Shown here piece after piece: positions 53,122-64,000 of a DNA stretch of 64,000 nucleotides (the first letter of the stretch is position 1; each line of letters begins with the position of its first letter). The stretch spans positions 192,868 through 256,867 of the forward strand of contig JAYKAV010002639.1 of NCBI GenBank assembly GCA_035582835.1, read 5' to 3'. The translations under genes were made by a program, and so were the position numbers. Below the pieces are notes generated by a model that was given only the letters and a program-made list of their open reading frames with translations, was not told the origin of the DNA and ran no database searches. The stretch is from Phoebastria nigripes (taxonomy: Eukaryota > Chordata > Aves > Procellariiformes > Diomedeidae).

Positions 53122-55561
53122 GGTCCGTTCCTTACAGTCCATTGCTCTGTGAAGCTACATAAATACCTACTGGGTAGCTCCTCTGTTGTACCATGCTTCT
53201 CCGGATTATTTTAGCACAGAAATTTAGATGATAATTTTCTCTGCCGCTACAGATGTCCACCTTTTCTTTGGTATTTTCCTCATTTAGTCTGAGAGGAACT
53301 TTGGGTAATGAGTCTAAGCAGTGCATTTAATTCCCGCACATGTTTGTCTGAAGCTGAGGGTGATGAGAAACGATGGCTTTTTTCCCTGGCCACCTTCTTG
53401 GGTTGCAGGCTGCTCCCAAAACCAGGTTCTCCACTTCCCGGCTGGTTTGTGGTTGCGTGTTCTTGGCCAGTGAAACCCAGACAAATGCAGGCGGGGACGG
53501 AGGAGCGACTGGACATCCCAGATGCCCACCGGCAGCACGGTGGAGACTGAGCCACACCAAATCCTTGTCCCAGTGCCACTGGGTTAGTCCTGCTCCCTAG
53601 AGAGCTGTGCTCCCTCTCCTCCTACCCGGGGACACATTTCTTCTCTCCTCATGGCTCCCTCACTTTCAAGGTGCTCCTCAGCCCTGCCTGGGGTGGATGA
53701 GCACCAGGGAGATGTGGCTTTGAGAAAGGACATGGGCATGTCTTTTTGAAATCCCCAGTCAGGAGCCACAGAGGATAACGCACTCTGTATATTTGGGTAC
53801 AGGGCATTTCACTCCCTGAGCTTTGATTCCCCATGCGAAACAGAATCCTATTCTCGCAGATTTAAACTTGCGATGCCAGTGAAAAAGCAATTACATAGCA
53901 AAACACATATAACAATGATGACAGTCATCTATCTTTCTGAAGCTTTTTGCAGTTTTATTCAGATTTATTGAAGGCTTTTCCCCTAGATGACATCTTTCTG
54001 TAAATCCACTTCATCTGCCAGAATATCGAGTCATCAGAATGTCCTCAATGATGAATCATTAGAACGTCATTAAAACATGGTCCTTAGTATCTGTCGCGGT
54101 CACAGGAATGCAATAACCTGTGCCACTGCAGCACACTTAGAGCTATCTAAACATTTTTTGAAAGCTAATACACTTTTCACTTAATTACATTTTCAAATTA
54201 TACAGCCATTTTGCAGTGATTCATTGTAATTATCATCTGTATTTAATTTAAAGTAAAAAAACGTACATAATCATCTTTGGCATAAACACACTTTAGTCAG
54301 TGGGTTTGTGGCAGGGTGGAATTAACCCCGTAAAAAGACCTTTTCACGACTGAGCTTTCCCATAAAAAATATTTGTTAAAATACTCCTAATACCAGTACA
54401 AAAATGTGAATAAATGTAGCCGTGCATAGCTGTGTACAAAATCCCTTCAAATTTGCCAGAAAAAATGCCCAGATGTAATGATTTTGGGTCAGAACAATGT
54501 GACTTAAACTTTCAGCTTACAGGTATCTGTGTTAGCAAAAGCATTTTTGACAGCTTTTCCAGGAGCAACCTGTATCTTTATATTGAGTCACCACCTGCAA
54601 AGTAAAGCACATACACTAAATGCTCCTGAGCCTGGACTCTTGTGCAGATGGTTAGTAAGGACAACCTGCATCGAGTATCTGAGTGTACAGGAAAGGAAGC
54701 AGAAGCCAAAGGCAACACCGACAAAATCATATGCCAAATTCAACTTAAGTATAAGATGAAATGCCATGTGGTGAGGCTGGTCATGCAATATCCTTTTGGA
54801 TAAATTCCACTGATTTTAATAGAACTGGATAGACTGTATCCAAAGACTGAATTTGATCAGATCTAAAACATGTATTACCTCTTCATTCCTGCTGTTTACT
54901 ACACCAGTTTCTAAAGCCTGAATAAAAAAACCCCACACCCCACATAAACATGCCTGAGGTGAAGACCAGTGACCTTTCTTGGGTATGTCCTCTGTTTACT
55001 TTTCATGAAGGAGTTCCACTGGGCACCTTCTGTCTGGGATATCTCAAAAAGTACCATGTTATCAAAAATCTATGACAGGTTTCCAAACAACAGCTAGCCT
55101 AATGGTGATTCAAAGTGGATCACACTGTCTGCACTAATATAAGTAAGAATAGTTTTAGTCCTGTATATTCTGATAGTAAATCTGCTGCTATTGTGGCAGC
55201 TTTTTGCCTAGTGGTTTTATCTGTTAACACTTGAAAGGAATTATTATCCCAGATTATCTGCAGCTGAACAGTTTTAAGTCAATGGAGCTACAGAAGCAAG
55301 AAATTTGGCTTGTTACTATTATAGTAATTTGTACTATCGTAGCACCTGAGAAAGGACTGGAACTTCATTACAATGGGTAATATCTGAACTTAGAGGAAGA
55401 AAGTCCCTTGTGAGGCTTTTACAGTTATATGTAAAACAAGATATAATAACTTGTTAAAAGCAATAGGAAAAATGGAGGACATTCTAAGAAGTTGATATGA
55501 TTCTAGGGTTGGTTGGATATGTAACCTAATGGTCCTGAATGAATTGACTTTATTAAAAATG
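53122..55561. other. Unique DNA, no gene recognised
   Basis: The part 53290-53780 is GC-richer and opens several overlapping frames up to 99 codons on both strands with no recognisable content. The rest is AT-rich with frequent stops. Confidence 0.5.
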
Positions 55562-55586
55562 AAATAAATAAATAAATAAATAAATA
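55562..55586 (+). repeat. (AAAT)n microsatellite
   Basis: Six uninterrupted AAAT units lie just beyond the 3' side of the candidate minus-strand locus at 55.6-56.7 kb. Confidence 0.92.
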
Positions 55587-55614
55587 CCGTCAGTTCCTTA
55601 TTGACCCTCATTTC

Positions 55615-55620
55615 TTTATT
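55615..55620 (-). promoter_or_regulatory. AATAAA polyadenylation signal (candidate)
   Basis: This is a canonical hexamer on the minus strand, about 270 bp downstream of the stop codon of the 172-codon frame. It is meaningful only if that frame is a gene; such hexamers are frequent by chance in AT-rich DNA. Confidence 0.3.
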
Positions 55621-55888
55621 GCAGTAAATGGACCGTTTACAAAGAACTGAACAGCTCATAGCTCTCTGCATTTAGCATCCTGCTATTGCCAGGACATTTG
55701 CAATTGAATCAGACTGACTGAGCAGTTGCTCTGTGACTCAAGTTGCTTTGATTGTGTCAAAATTAAATGCTTTGCTGAACACTCGCCGTTCTCTGAGCAC
55801 AATATTTTCCTCAGTCACATGTTGACAAAATTTTCTTATGCTTTACTATCTTAAGGCTGAAGAGCGTAACCTCCTGTATCCTAGCTTT

Positions 55889-56407
55889 TTAAAAGCTATT
55901 TTGGAAGTGGGTTAAGCTAGGCCACTTCACAGCATCCTGAGCATGAAGTAAAACTTGCACCTGAGAAGCCGGTGCAGAGGAGACGCTGTGGTTTGGAGTC
56001 CTGCTATGGCTCCTTTCTGGAGTCCTGCTATGGTTCCTTTCCCTACTGGGCTGACTCGTGAAGACCCTTCCACAGGCACTTCTGAAAATGCTGCCCACCA
56101 TCCTTAGTGTGCTTGGCGCACTTCGCCTTGATCTGGAGAGTTGCTTCATTCTATCTACTATCAGGTCCCCAGGGAGAATGATGGCTGCGTTCATGACTTG
56201 TATGATAAACCCTCTGTTCAGATATTTCCACCGCAGTGCCTGTCCTCCCAGAAAATTAGGAGCCTGGGCCTGTGCGAGGTTCCTTTCAGGAGCACAACCT
56301 ATGACAGCAATTAAAATGATCAAAAACCTCTCCACTCCTGAAATACAGATACTGCCCACTGGGATGACGGTTGTCAGGACAAAGCATAGGCAGAATACAA
56401 CATTCAT
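55889..56407 (-). CDS. Candidate single-exon ORF, 172 codons, unrecognised
   Basis: This is the longest ATG-started frame in the window, only slightly longer than the chance maximum expected for 64 kb of this composition. What can be seen: a hydrophobic N-terminus (residues about 3-23, FCLCFVLTTVIPVGSICI) and a second hydrophobic run (28-38, FLIILIAVIGC), which together could act as a signal peptide or membrane anchor; a middle part without motifs; and an arginine/serine-rich part (about 90-150) containing a duplicated HSRTP from a 24-bp tandem DNA repeat. The start has A at -3. A CpG-rich segment lies 130-310 bp upstream on this strand and an AATAAA lies 270 bp downstream, so the layout resembles a small gene. 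Against it: I recognise no family, and the opposite strand is also open for 121 codons (56058-56423). It could equally be a non-coding transcript or no gene at all. Confidence 0.2.
   Translation of the reverse strand: MNVVFCLCFVLTTVIPVGSICISGVERFLIILIAVIGCAPERNLAQAQAPNFLGGQALRWKYLNRGFIIQVMNAAIILPGDLIVDRMKQLSRSRRSAPSTLRMVGSIFRSACGRVFTSQPSRERNHSRTPERSHSRTPNHSVSSAPASQVQVLLHAQDAVKWPSLTHFQNSF
55995..56042. repeat. 24-bp tandem duplication
   Basis: GGAGTCCTGCTATGG.TCCTTTC occurs twice (55995-56018 and 56019-56042) with two substitutions. The 24-bp length keeps the reading frame of the candidate ORF and encodes its repeated HSRTP peptide on the minus strand. Confidence 0.92.
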
Positions 56408-56535
56408 CTTAACAGATGAGTAGCTATGAAATACAACAGTGAACAGCTAGGAAAGGGGTGGCAGGCAGAAGTTCAGTTTTGGCTTATGTGTTTTGCGTGT
56501 AGGAAAGACCTCCTTCTGTCTGTCTGTGTGCAGTC

Positions 56536-56720
56536 TCTCCCCGGCACTGCTGGACGGTGCATGTGAAGCGCAGCATCAGGGCCCGGAGCGCATCCCCCCT
56601 CCTGGAGGTTTGGGCGCCAGCTCTGAGGTAGCGCAGCCGAGGGCAGCCCCTTCCTTTGGTGACCTTGGATCCAGGCTCCCAGGCGGCGCTGCGGGGACGC
56701 CCCAGCCAGGGCTGACCCCC
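56536..56720. promoter_or_regulatory. CpG-rich segment, possible promoter
   Basis: About twelve CpG dinucleotides fall in roughly 185 bp of high G+C, in a window where CpG is otherwise rare. It lies just upstream (minus strand) of the 172-codon frame. It is shorter than a standard CpG island and no TATA box is evident, so promoter function is an inference. Confidence 0.35.
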
Positions 56721-56853
56721 TTCCCAGGGGAGATGCTTTTAAACTGAGCAACTACCAGCTGGCCCGTGCTGTGCCCAGACATATATCATTGGAAAGAAAA
56801 ATGACAAGGCTTGTATCTAGGAACCTGTTTCTGTCTGTTATAGCATCTGAAGG

Positions 56854-56854
<1 letters not shown>

Positions 56855-56880
<26 letters not shown>
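56855..56880 (+). repeat. Poly-T run (26) followed by an A-rich run
   Basis: Twenty-six T are followed directly by AAAAAGAAAAAGG. The run could be the reverse-strand tail of an old retroposed sequence lying to its right, but nothing recognisable follows. Confidence 0.9.
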
Positions 56881-56888
<8 letters not shown>

Positions 56889-56889
56889 A

Positions 56890-58461
56890 AAGGCCAACTA
56901 CCTTTTCCATAAACTGCAAGGGAAAAACCGCACTCAGCCTGTTTTCATATAAGTCCTAATACTATGCTGGTGCGCTTCAGCTCGCACAAATGATGATCTA
57001 TTGGACAGCACTATTTATAATATAACCTGATGTTTTCTACCAGCTAGTTTTAGACAAAGAAGGAAAGTTTTTCAGAAGAATCTCAGGAATTAAGGTCCTT
57101 TGAATTTTTTTAGACTCCTTACTCAGTGCAAATTCGCATAAAACTGCAATGCTCTTTGTCTTCCTCTTCAACTGCTGCTGACACATAATGTCAGGAGCAG
57201 AGTTTGTCAGAGATGCCAAAGTAGCTTCTCATAACTTGCATTTCTGTAGTCTCTCAATACGTTGAATGACCACAGTTGCTCAGAAAGCAGAGCATTTGGC
57301 TTTTGTAGACTGAGGAGAGGGCAAGCTTAGATCCAGGAACCTTGATTTTGCTTCATGGCATGCACATCCTTTTCAGGGCTGACAAACTGGCAAGGAACTA
57401 GTTTTGTGGAGTTAATGGGTTTGGGTAGCAACTAGATGCATACAAAATGACCACCTATTCACTGTGTTTAGGCAGTTCAGATGCCAGCACCTCATTCAAG
57501 TCTATGAAGAGCAAGTAGGCTCCAAAAAGTATCCTTTGCTGCTTTTATTGAACAGAAAAACTAGATAGGTCACAGCTAATGCACGACTCATGTTTCTGGA
57601 AAGAAACATGGAAGTGGCAGCAAAGAAACATATAGGTCTCAGATTGGCTAAAAATCACTGAGGAAAAGAAGTTGAACTATAACAATTCTATTCTCTGAGG
57701 GATTAAAGAACCTTGAACCAGAAAAGTCTGGTCATACCTCTGCCAGCCCTGGAATGTGTTTTTTGAGAAGAAAAGAGGTACATTTATACCAGCCTACATT
57801 TCAGTAAACAAGCAAAGACCTCAGGTAACCTTCTAAAGCTGCTCCAAGGCTTTTCTTTTTGCTGTGGGAAAAGTTTACTGTTGTTGAGACAAGTTTTCTT
57901 CCTGACTAGTATTGACCAGTGTGGAAAAGAAGATTTACCCCATGCCTGTATTTAGATACAGCTTTGTAGCATTTTACTTTGCATTCTTAGGATGTAGTTT
58001 AAAGATGCTGGTGCTGTGTGTGCTTGGGGCATTATTTATTTCATTTGATAGCCTTTGTAGAACTTGAGCCAAGTCAATTCCCACAGAAAGGACAACATTA
58101 TTTCTACCTAGGATTAGCTGTTCATTTTGGGGAATTTCCAAGTGCTGCACTGGAGCAGGAGGGTACAGATAGCAATGGGCATATACAAACACTTCTAGAT
58201 ATACCAAGGCTGCAATCTGTTCTCAGTGTCTATAAAGTTGAGGGGAAAAGACTAAAGTATAAATAAGGCATTTATATAAATACTGGATTAAAATGACAAC
58301 AACAACAAAAAAGAGTTAAGGAAATATTAAGTTCCTAAGGAGTAGCCACTTGCTATATTTGGGGGACTAAGGAAATAATTTTTCAGTAGTCATACGCGTC
58401 AGCCATAGATGAAATTCTAGCCATTTTTGAAGAGGGAATTCCTGGGAATAGTTTGACTGTA
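56890..58461. other. Unique DNA, no gene recognised
   Basis: No frame exceeds about 82 codons. Two overlapping frames on opposite strands at 57974-58266 are unrecognised. Confidence 0.5.
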
Positions 58462-59043
58462 TGTATTGGGTCTGGCTGGGATGGAGTTAACTTTCCCCAT
58501 AGCAGCCCTCATAGTGCTGTGCTTTGTATTTGTAGCTAGAAGGCTGTTGATAAGACACCAATGTTTTGGCCACTGCTGACCAGTGCTCGCACAGCATCAA
58601 GGCTGTCTTACCAAACCCGCCCCCCCAAAGACCAGTGGGCTGGGGTGGGCAAGAGGTTGGGAAAGGACACAGTCAGGACAGCTGACCCAAACTGACCAAA
58701 GGGATATCCTGTACCGTATCACGTCATGCTCAGCAAGAAAAGCTATGAGAAAGGAGGAGAGGGACATTAGTTATTAAGGAGTTTGTTTTCTGATGCAACT
58801 GCTACGCGTACTGAGACCCTATTTCCCAGAGTGTCTGGACATCTCTTGCTCATAGGAAGTAGAGAATAAATCTTTTTGTTTTCCTTTGCTTCTGCATGCT
58901 GCCTTTGCTTTTCTTTTATTAAACTGTCTTCATCTCGACCCATGAGTTTTTCATCTTATTTTCTCCCCCTGTCCTGCTGAGAAGAGGGAGTGCTAGAGCG
59001 GCTTGGTGGGCACCTGGTGGCCAGTCAAGGTCAACCCACCACA
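58462..59043 (+). mobile_element. Solo LTR, same family as 26669-27247, opposite orientation
   Basis: It starts TGTATTGGGTCTGGCTGGG and ends CAACCCACCACA. Shared landmarks with the minus-strand copy are GTTGATAA near the 5' part, GGACAGCTGACCC.AACTGACCAAAGGGATAT, GTCATGCTCAGCA, the TTAAACTGTCTTCATCTC stretch near the 3' end and a G-rich segment just before the end. No internal retroviral sequence adjoins it. With these ends the flanks (CTGTA left, ACATG right) do not match, so the target-site duplication has decayed or an end is misplaced by a few bases. Confidence 0.9.
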
Positions 59044-60559
59044 ACATGTTGCAAAATGTTTTTAGTTTCAGCTTAAAGTGCTGCAAAGCATAACTAGGTA
59101 GGTGAGATGTCTTCAAGTAGTTCCAGATAAGAAGGTAATCCAAACTCCTTGTTGTTCTATAGAATCACTCAAAACCTATATTTAGGAAAACACTTTTCCT
59201 TCTTTGCATGCTTGAAATGTCTTTCTAAATTGCTGGAACATTTGGCTGAGCAAGAGATCCAGCCCAGAAACTGAAACACTTATTACAAGGAAAGGTCTTT
59301 CATGAAGTTATTTTAAAATTCCCAAGGGTTCTCATTCTGAAGGTGTTCACCTGCATCTATAAAAGGAATTTATAAATATATGTGATCAAAGTAGTACAAA
59401 GTGAATAGTTATTTTCCTAAGATTAAAGTGCATTTTTGGTTACTCAACTAGAAATGAAAATTGGCTCTATTAAACATTTTCATTAGCACATTAAGCTTCA
59501 TAAATTAAGTTTATATAGATGGCAAATTTCCAGACATTGTGTGTGTTATGTTATGTTATATTATGTTATGTTATGTTATGTTAATGTTATATTACATTTA
59601 GAACAATCTAAGTTTTCTATCAATTTTTAATTTGCAAACATACCTCTCAAAGTTACACATCTCCAAGGTTTACTGATATAAGTAAAGAGAATAAAATACA
59701 TTATTCTTAAGTTATTTGAGTGTGGAAAACAGATGCTGTGGGACCTAAGAATACAGACAAAATTTGCAAAGACAGTCTAAGATCCAGGTTGGTGTTTAGT
59801 GAGATTCAGAAGAGCACCTAAAGTATTGTTTTGTGATATATAAAATTCACTGGCTATAGAGTATTTTTGAAAACTGTATTTCTAAACACAGGTATCAGAA
59901 ATACTTTGGCCTTTTGCTGCATGCAGTATCATGTTAGCTAACACATGGTAACTAAAATAAGTTATAATCTGATGTGGAATTTTTTTTCTAACTTTAGGAA
60001 AATTATATGTACCTCCATCTAGGAGATGGCTCTTGAAAAGAAGTAGGCTGTCAGTGTTTCAGCTCTTGTTATTGTGGTTTAATAACACTAGGATAACCAG
60101 AGGTGCCATTTTTAGATTAATAGAGAACATAAATGAGGAAGACTAATTATAAATAATTTAAAAAAGGAAACCAATCATTTAGTGCATCAGTAGATGGCAA
60201 GGAAAATTGATTTTTACTTCTTTTCATAATTCATTAAGTATATGTTTGTTTTGGGCAGTGGGGGAGAGTTATTTCAGATTCCAGCAGCTAAATCTATCTG
60301 AATAACATTTGTCAAGCCCGCTTGATGGACAGCAGAGCCCTTCAGAGTGGTTTACAGACAGGGCATGCCTTTGCTTGCACTTCTCCTTCTGCTCTTCACT
60401 GGACCATGGGACTGCCCCAACACCACTGGGAGGATGAGGAGGCTGGCACTAATTTGCTGCATTGGTTTTCACCTTGGAGCAGGGCCAAGGTGAGCCCTGC
60501 CCACCTGGGATGTCTCCCCAGTTGTCCTCTGGCATTTCCCAGCAGGAAATGTTGTGTCT
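59044..60559. other. AT-rich unique DNA, no gene recognised
   Basis: Stops are frequent in all frames and the longest frame is about 80 codons (60322-60561, plus). No repeat family was recognised apart from the microsatellite at 59545-59591. Confidence 0.55.
59545..59591 (+). repeat. (TTATG)n microsatellite, imperfect
   Basis: About nine pentamer units occur, with one TTATA variant and one unit extended by an extra A (TTAATG). Confidence 0.9.
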
Positions 60560-60870
60560 GAACCAGTTCTGACAGAAATTTGCCCAAACACTTCTCAAAA
60601 ACCATCATCCAAAAAGAGCTCGTCATCTCCCCCTGTGACCTATTCCAGTGGTGGGCCATTTGTGCTGTTAGGAAATTATTCTTGCCTCATCTCCTGAATT
60701 TCCAATGTAAACCTGTTATGTTTAATCCTTTCACCAATCGACCTGAGAATAATTTATTCTCTTCCTTTTAGTAGGAACCTTTGAAGTGTTTTGAAGACTT
60801 CGTGTTTCCCTTTGGTTTTCTCTAACTGAGACTAAAGCACTGCATTTATTTCAGGGTAGCAGATAATTCA
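60560..60870 (-). mobile_element. CR1-type LINE remnant
   Basis: Read on the plus strand, the order is CATCTCCCCCTGTGACCTATTCCAGTG, GTGCTGTTAGGAAATTATTCTTGCC, CCAATGTAAACCTG, TTTAATCCTTTCACC, TTAGTAGGAACCTTTGAAGTGTTTTGAAGAC, then TTCCCTTTGGTTTTCTCTAACTGAGACTAAAGC. This is the reverse strand of the CR1/L3 segment downstream of the reverse transcriptase ('tgttaggaagtttttcc', 'cttttcaggtacttgaagac', 'agccttctcttctccagactaaa'). It is truncated and strongly diverged, hence old and inactive. Ends are estimates. Confidence 0.8.
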
Positions 60871-63800
60871 GACTTGGCACATCACAACGTGCACTGACAG
60901 ATGCCCTCATAGTTGTGTTGTGTATCCCTCATGCTCAGAAGTCTCAGCACTAAGTAATGTATTAGTATCTAACTATCCCCATACACAAAGCAAACAAAGG
61001 TCTTTTTTATTGTCTGTTTATGCAATTTATTTATGCTAAATTATTTATTTGCAAAACATTATACTAGCTTCTGGTCACATCTAAAATGCTCTTTGTGCTA
61101 GATGTGAATACAAATTGAAAGGACAAGACAAAATGGCTGGCCTCATTGCTATCCACAAATGTTATTATTTCATAATGACCTTTTGCTTTGTTAAACCACA
61201 GAAACTGCTTTAGAAAGTGTTGATGGACATGTATGTTTTATGTTGCACACAGTCTTAATTGTTATGCTTAATCATCATCGTTGGTCATGTAGCTGAGGTT
61301 AGTCTCATGGGCTATGAAAAAAATCTAATTGTCCACAGAGACCACCAAGGGGTCAAGAACTGGAGCGCTAAGCTGAGTTAAGAAAGATAAACATGCATTC
61401 GTAGGAATGACTGAGGAAGAAAAATAAAAAGTTTTTTCTGTTTTTAAAGGTATTATTCCATTTCAGTGTAATGGGTTGGTTAATGATCTCTTCAGTGCAA
61501 AGGTGATATTATATATAAGTATATAAATGTCCCTCTGCACAGACAGGTCATGAGATCCTAAAGCCAGTAAGGCAAGCTCAAAGCGAGTGAATGGCCAGGC
61601 ACCCTCCTCTCTCCCCAAATACAAGAACTTCCTGATCAGAGCAAATGTATTTTCCCAAAACAGTGTCTTGGACTTACCCTTCTCATCTAGTTTCTGTGAT
61701 TCTTGTAGCTCTAGCTTTAACTGGATATATTTAAGTGCAGGAGGATCAGACAAAGGTAGCTGGTAACAACCAAAGAAGATTGAGCAATGACAATTAATTA
61801 CCCAGCTTTTCAGTCCCTGAAATAGTACTTCAAAGGTAACTCTTCCCTCCCCATCCCCCCTTTCTCCTCCCCCTGAAAAATACCCAGTGTGTCTAATAGG
61901 ATATTGCGCTTGGAAAGAGATTAGTTAGAACAGATCCAAATCTAATTGTCTTTGCAAGCCACTTAGTCATTTGCCTCAAACAATGGAAGACACAAGATCA
62001 TAATTAAGGCTTCCAGCTCATGGCAAGATAAAATGCACACTATGATAGCAAAGCAAGTGGTTGAATGGGTGCAGCATGTCGTAACGTTATCGCCTCAGAG
62101 AGAGTCTATTGTTCCCTTCTGAGCCTGTGAGCTGCTCTCTAATTGACGAGGAAATTGGGAACAGATGATGATTTTGGAGGCAAATCTGCTTTTCTTCTGG
62201 AACTGTCAAATTTATCTCATGCAACAGCATCAGCTTAGCAGAGGATAGCACGTGTGAACAAAGGGCTGCAGCTTGAGGTGTGACCACATCACCCCGTCCT
62301 CATCCCTGTGCACCCTCTTTCCAGCTCTGCTTCCTGTGGCTACACTGAGAACTGGATCAGGAGATTGATCTGGCTTTAAAATAACCCCCTCTTTTCTTTA
62401 ATGATTGGCTTATTTTTGAGCTGGGTAGTTCCCTGAGTCGTTTCACAGTGCAGCCACACAAGCAGCTATTCTGGCCCCACAGAAGAGCAATGACACACAG
62501 CACAAGGTAGGAGTGAGCTGTAGGGCATGAATATCTTAAAACGCCTGGATGCTTCATCTTGTGAAATCTCAGCTTAAGTCTTTCCTATTAAAGTAACTCT
62601 TCTGGGCATAAACTACTTATACAGTCACAAACAGCATAAAAGCACATTAAAATGGCACTTTTGTCTACTGTTTTGGACACTTCCTGGATGATGATGGATT
62701 TCCAGGCTTGATTTACAGCTACTGGAACTGTTGGCTGAAAAAAGGGAGAGTACTTCCCAATACATCACATCTGCAAACGGGAAATACGCATTCCAGTCCT
62801 CAAAAGCAGCAGAAGAAAACAAATCTGTAATGGTGTAAGTCCAAAAACAGTGTAAAAAATACAGCCTTTTCTTTTTCTGGCATTGGTGAGAATACAGCCT
62901 TTCCTTTTCCCTAGACTTTCTTGGAAAGAAATGTTTTGTTTCAGAACAAAGGGAAGCTTGTGGGTGGGATTCAGTTCAAAAAGAGGATATCCAAATTCAC
63001 TTTTCTACAAGTAGACATTTGCCAGGAGTTTAAGCTCGTGTCACAGCCAATGCAGTCACTCATGCTTGGAGAGCAGTTCATCTCATCCCAGAGCAGTCGC
63101 TTGGGGTGGGACTCAGTTGCCTGAACACAGGCTGCTTGTGGTGCTTGAGATGCCCAGGACATCTGCGCAGGGCAGGCAGGTATGACAGGCACAGCAGACC
63201 TCCACCCTTTTGTGGCAGCAGCTGAAGACAGGAAAGATAATTCACAGCATCTAAAATTACACTAGGCACCTATATTTAGGCTACTGAATCTTACCATTAC
63301 AGCTAGTCAGTTAAATAACTTTACAATCTCAATACATGGCTGATGGCAACTGAGTTGGTGTCCACAGACTTTAGTAGGAGCTCAGATGTGCGTATTTGGA
63401 TCCCTATATGTAGACATATAGATTTAGATGTCTTACTCTCAGTTTGAATCCCATTCTATTTGTCAAATCAAACAAAAAACTAGTTGCTTTTTTTTTTTTT
63501 TTTAAGAAAAATCAAATGTGGTTTTTATAATTCTTTTCATATCTATATGAAAGCTCTGCTGATAAACTGAGAAATCAGCCCATTCTGGCAGTTCTGGGAA
63601 TGCACAGATTTGGCAGTGACTCTGTGTGTCTGTGGTCTTAAATATTGACATCTCAGACTTTGGCACTTACACAGGGTGCTATGCGAGACTCAGCTCTTAT
63701 TTTGTGCATCTAGCTGAAATGAGTAATAAATGATAAATGGTCAAAACCAGCAAATATTTATGTTCACATTAATGCCTGTGGTCTTACAACAATATTCCTC

Positions 63801-64000
63801 CAAAGATCTCTCTGAACAGTACCTCTTTGCCTATATGAATAATGATGAGGAGAAAGGTTTAAGGGCAAAGCTCCCCTAGTCCATTCAGACAGCATGTAGC
63901 AACTGCAGGATGTTATATTTAATTGCGTATTTTAATGTTTCAGCCTTTCACCCAGACATAGCAAAATCATTCAAAGTTTGAATATCCAATTTGTGGTATG
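60871..64000. other. Unique DNA, no gene recognised
   Basis: The longest frame is 96 codons on the minus strand (61463-61753), unrecognised. A 33-bp-spaced repeat of AATACAGCCTTT occurs at 62858 and 62891. A 16-base T run lies at 63488-63503. Confidence 0.5.

Overview
The window reads as vertebrate genomic DNA from a bird, most likely a neoavian. Two solo LTRs (about 26.7-27.2 kb and 58.5-59.0 kb) belong to a family I recognise from bird genomes, whose 3' end, read in reverse, begins TGTCGTGGTTTAACCCC. There are also decayed chicken-repeat-1 (CR1) LINE fragments and at least one ancient MIR-type SINE. Base composition is AT-rich, CpG is rare, and reading frames stay short on both strands, as expected of intergenic or intronic DNA. 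There are no bacterial-style operons, phage genes or CRISPR arrays, and I recognised no tRNA or rRNA.

Layout. 1-13.8 kb: unique DNA with two CR1 remnants (2.7-3.2 kb with a relic of the reverse transcriptase C-terminus; 6.6-6.8 kb with the 3' end) and a perfect 12-bp hairpin at 7.17 kb. 13.8-26.6 kb: a possible MIR, two near-palindromes at 17.6 kb, a pentanucleotide microsatellite at 20.8 kb and a striking 249-bp purine tract at 24.1 kb. 26.7-27.2 kb: solo LTR, minus strand, with perfect AAGGG target-site duplications. 27.3-44.9 kb: mostly unique DNA with a MIR at 30.9 kb and simple repeats. 44.86-45.86 kb: a second kind of solo LTR (998 bp, perfect ATACC duplications) holding a 54-bp tandem duplication and most of the ambiguous bases in the window. 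45.9-55.6 kb: unique DNA, including a 61-bp direct repeat spaced 654 bp apart around a GC-rich block at 52.6-53.0 kb. 55.6-56.7 kb: the only stretch resembling a possible gene, a minus-strand 172-codon frame with a CpG-rich segment upstream and an AATAAA signal downstream; the product is unrecognised and the frame may be chance. 58.46-59.04 kb: plus-strand LTR of the same family as the one at 26.7 kb. 60.56-60.87 kb: a minus-strand CR1 remnant.

I found no confidently identifiable protein-coding gene and no new biological system. The points that most deserve follow-up are the 55.6-56.7 kb candidate locus, the duplicated segment around the 52.6 kb GC-rich block, the internally duplicated LTR at 45 kb and the 24 kb purine tract.
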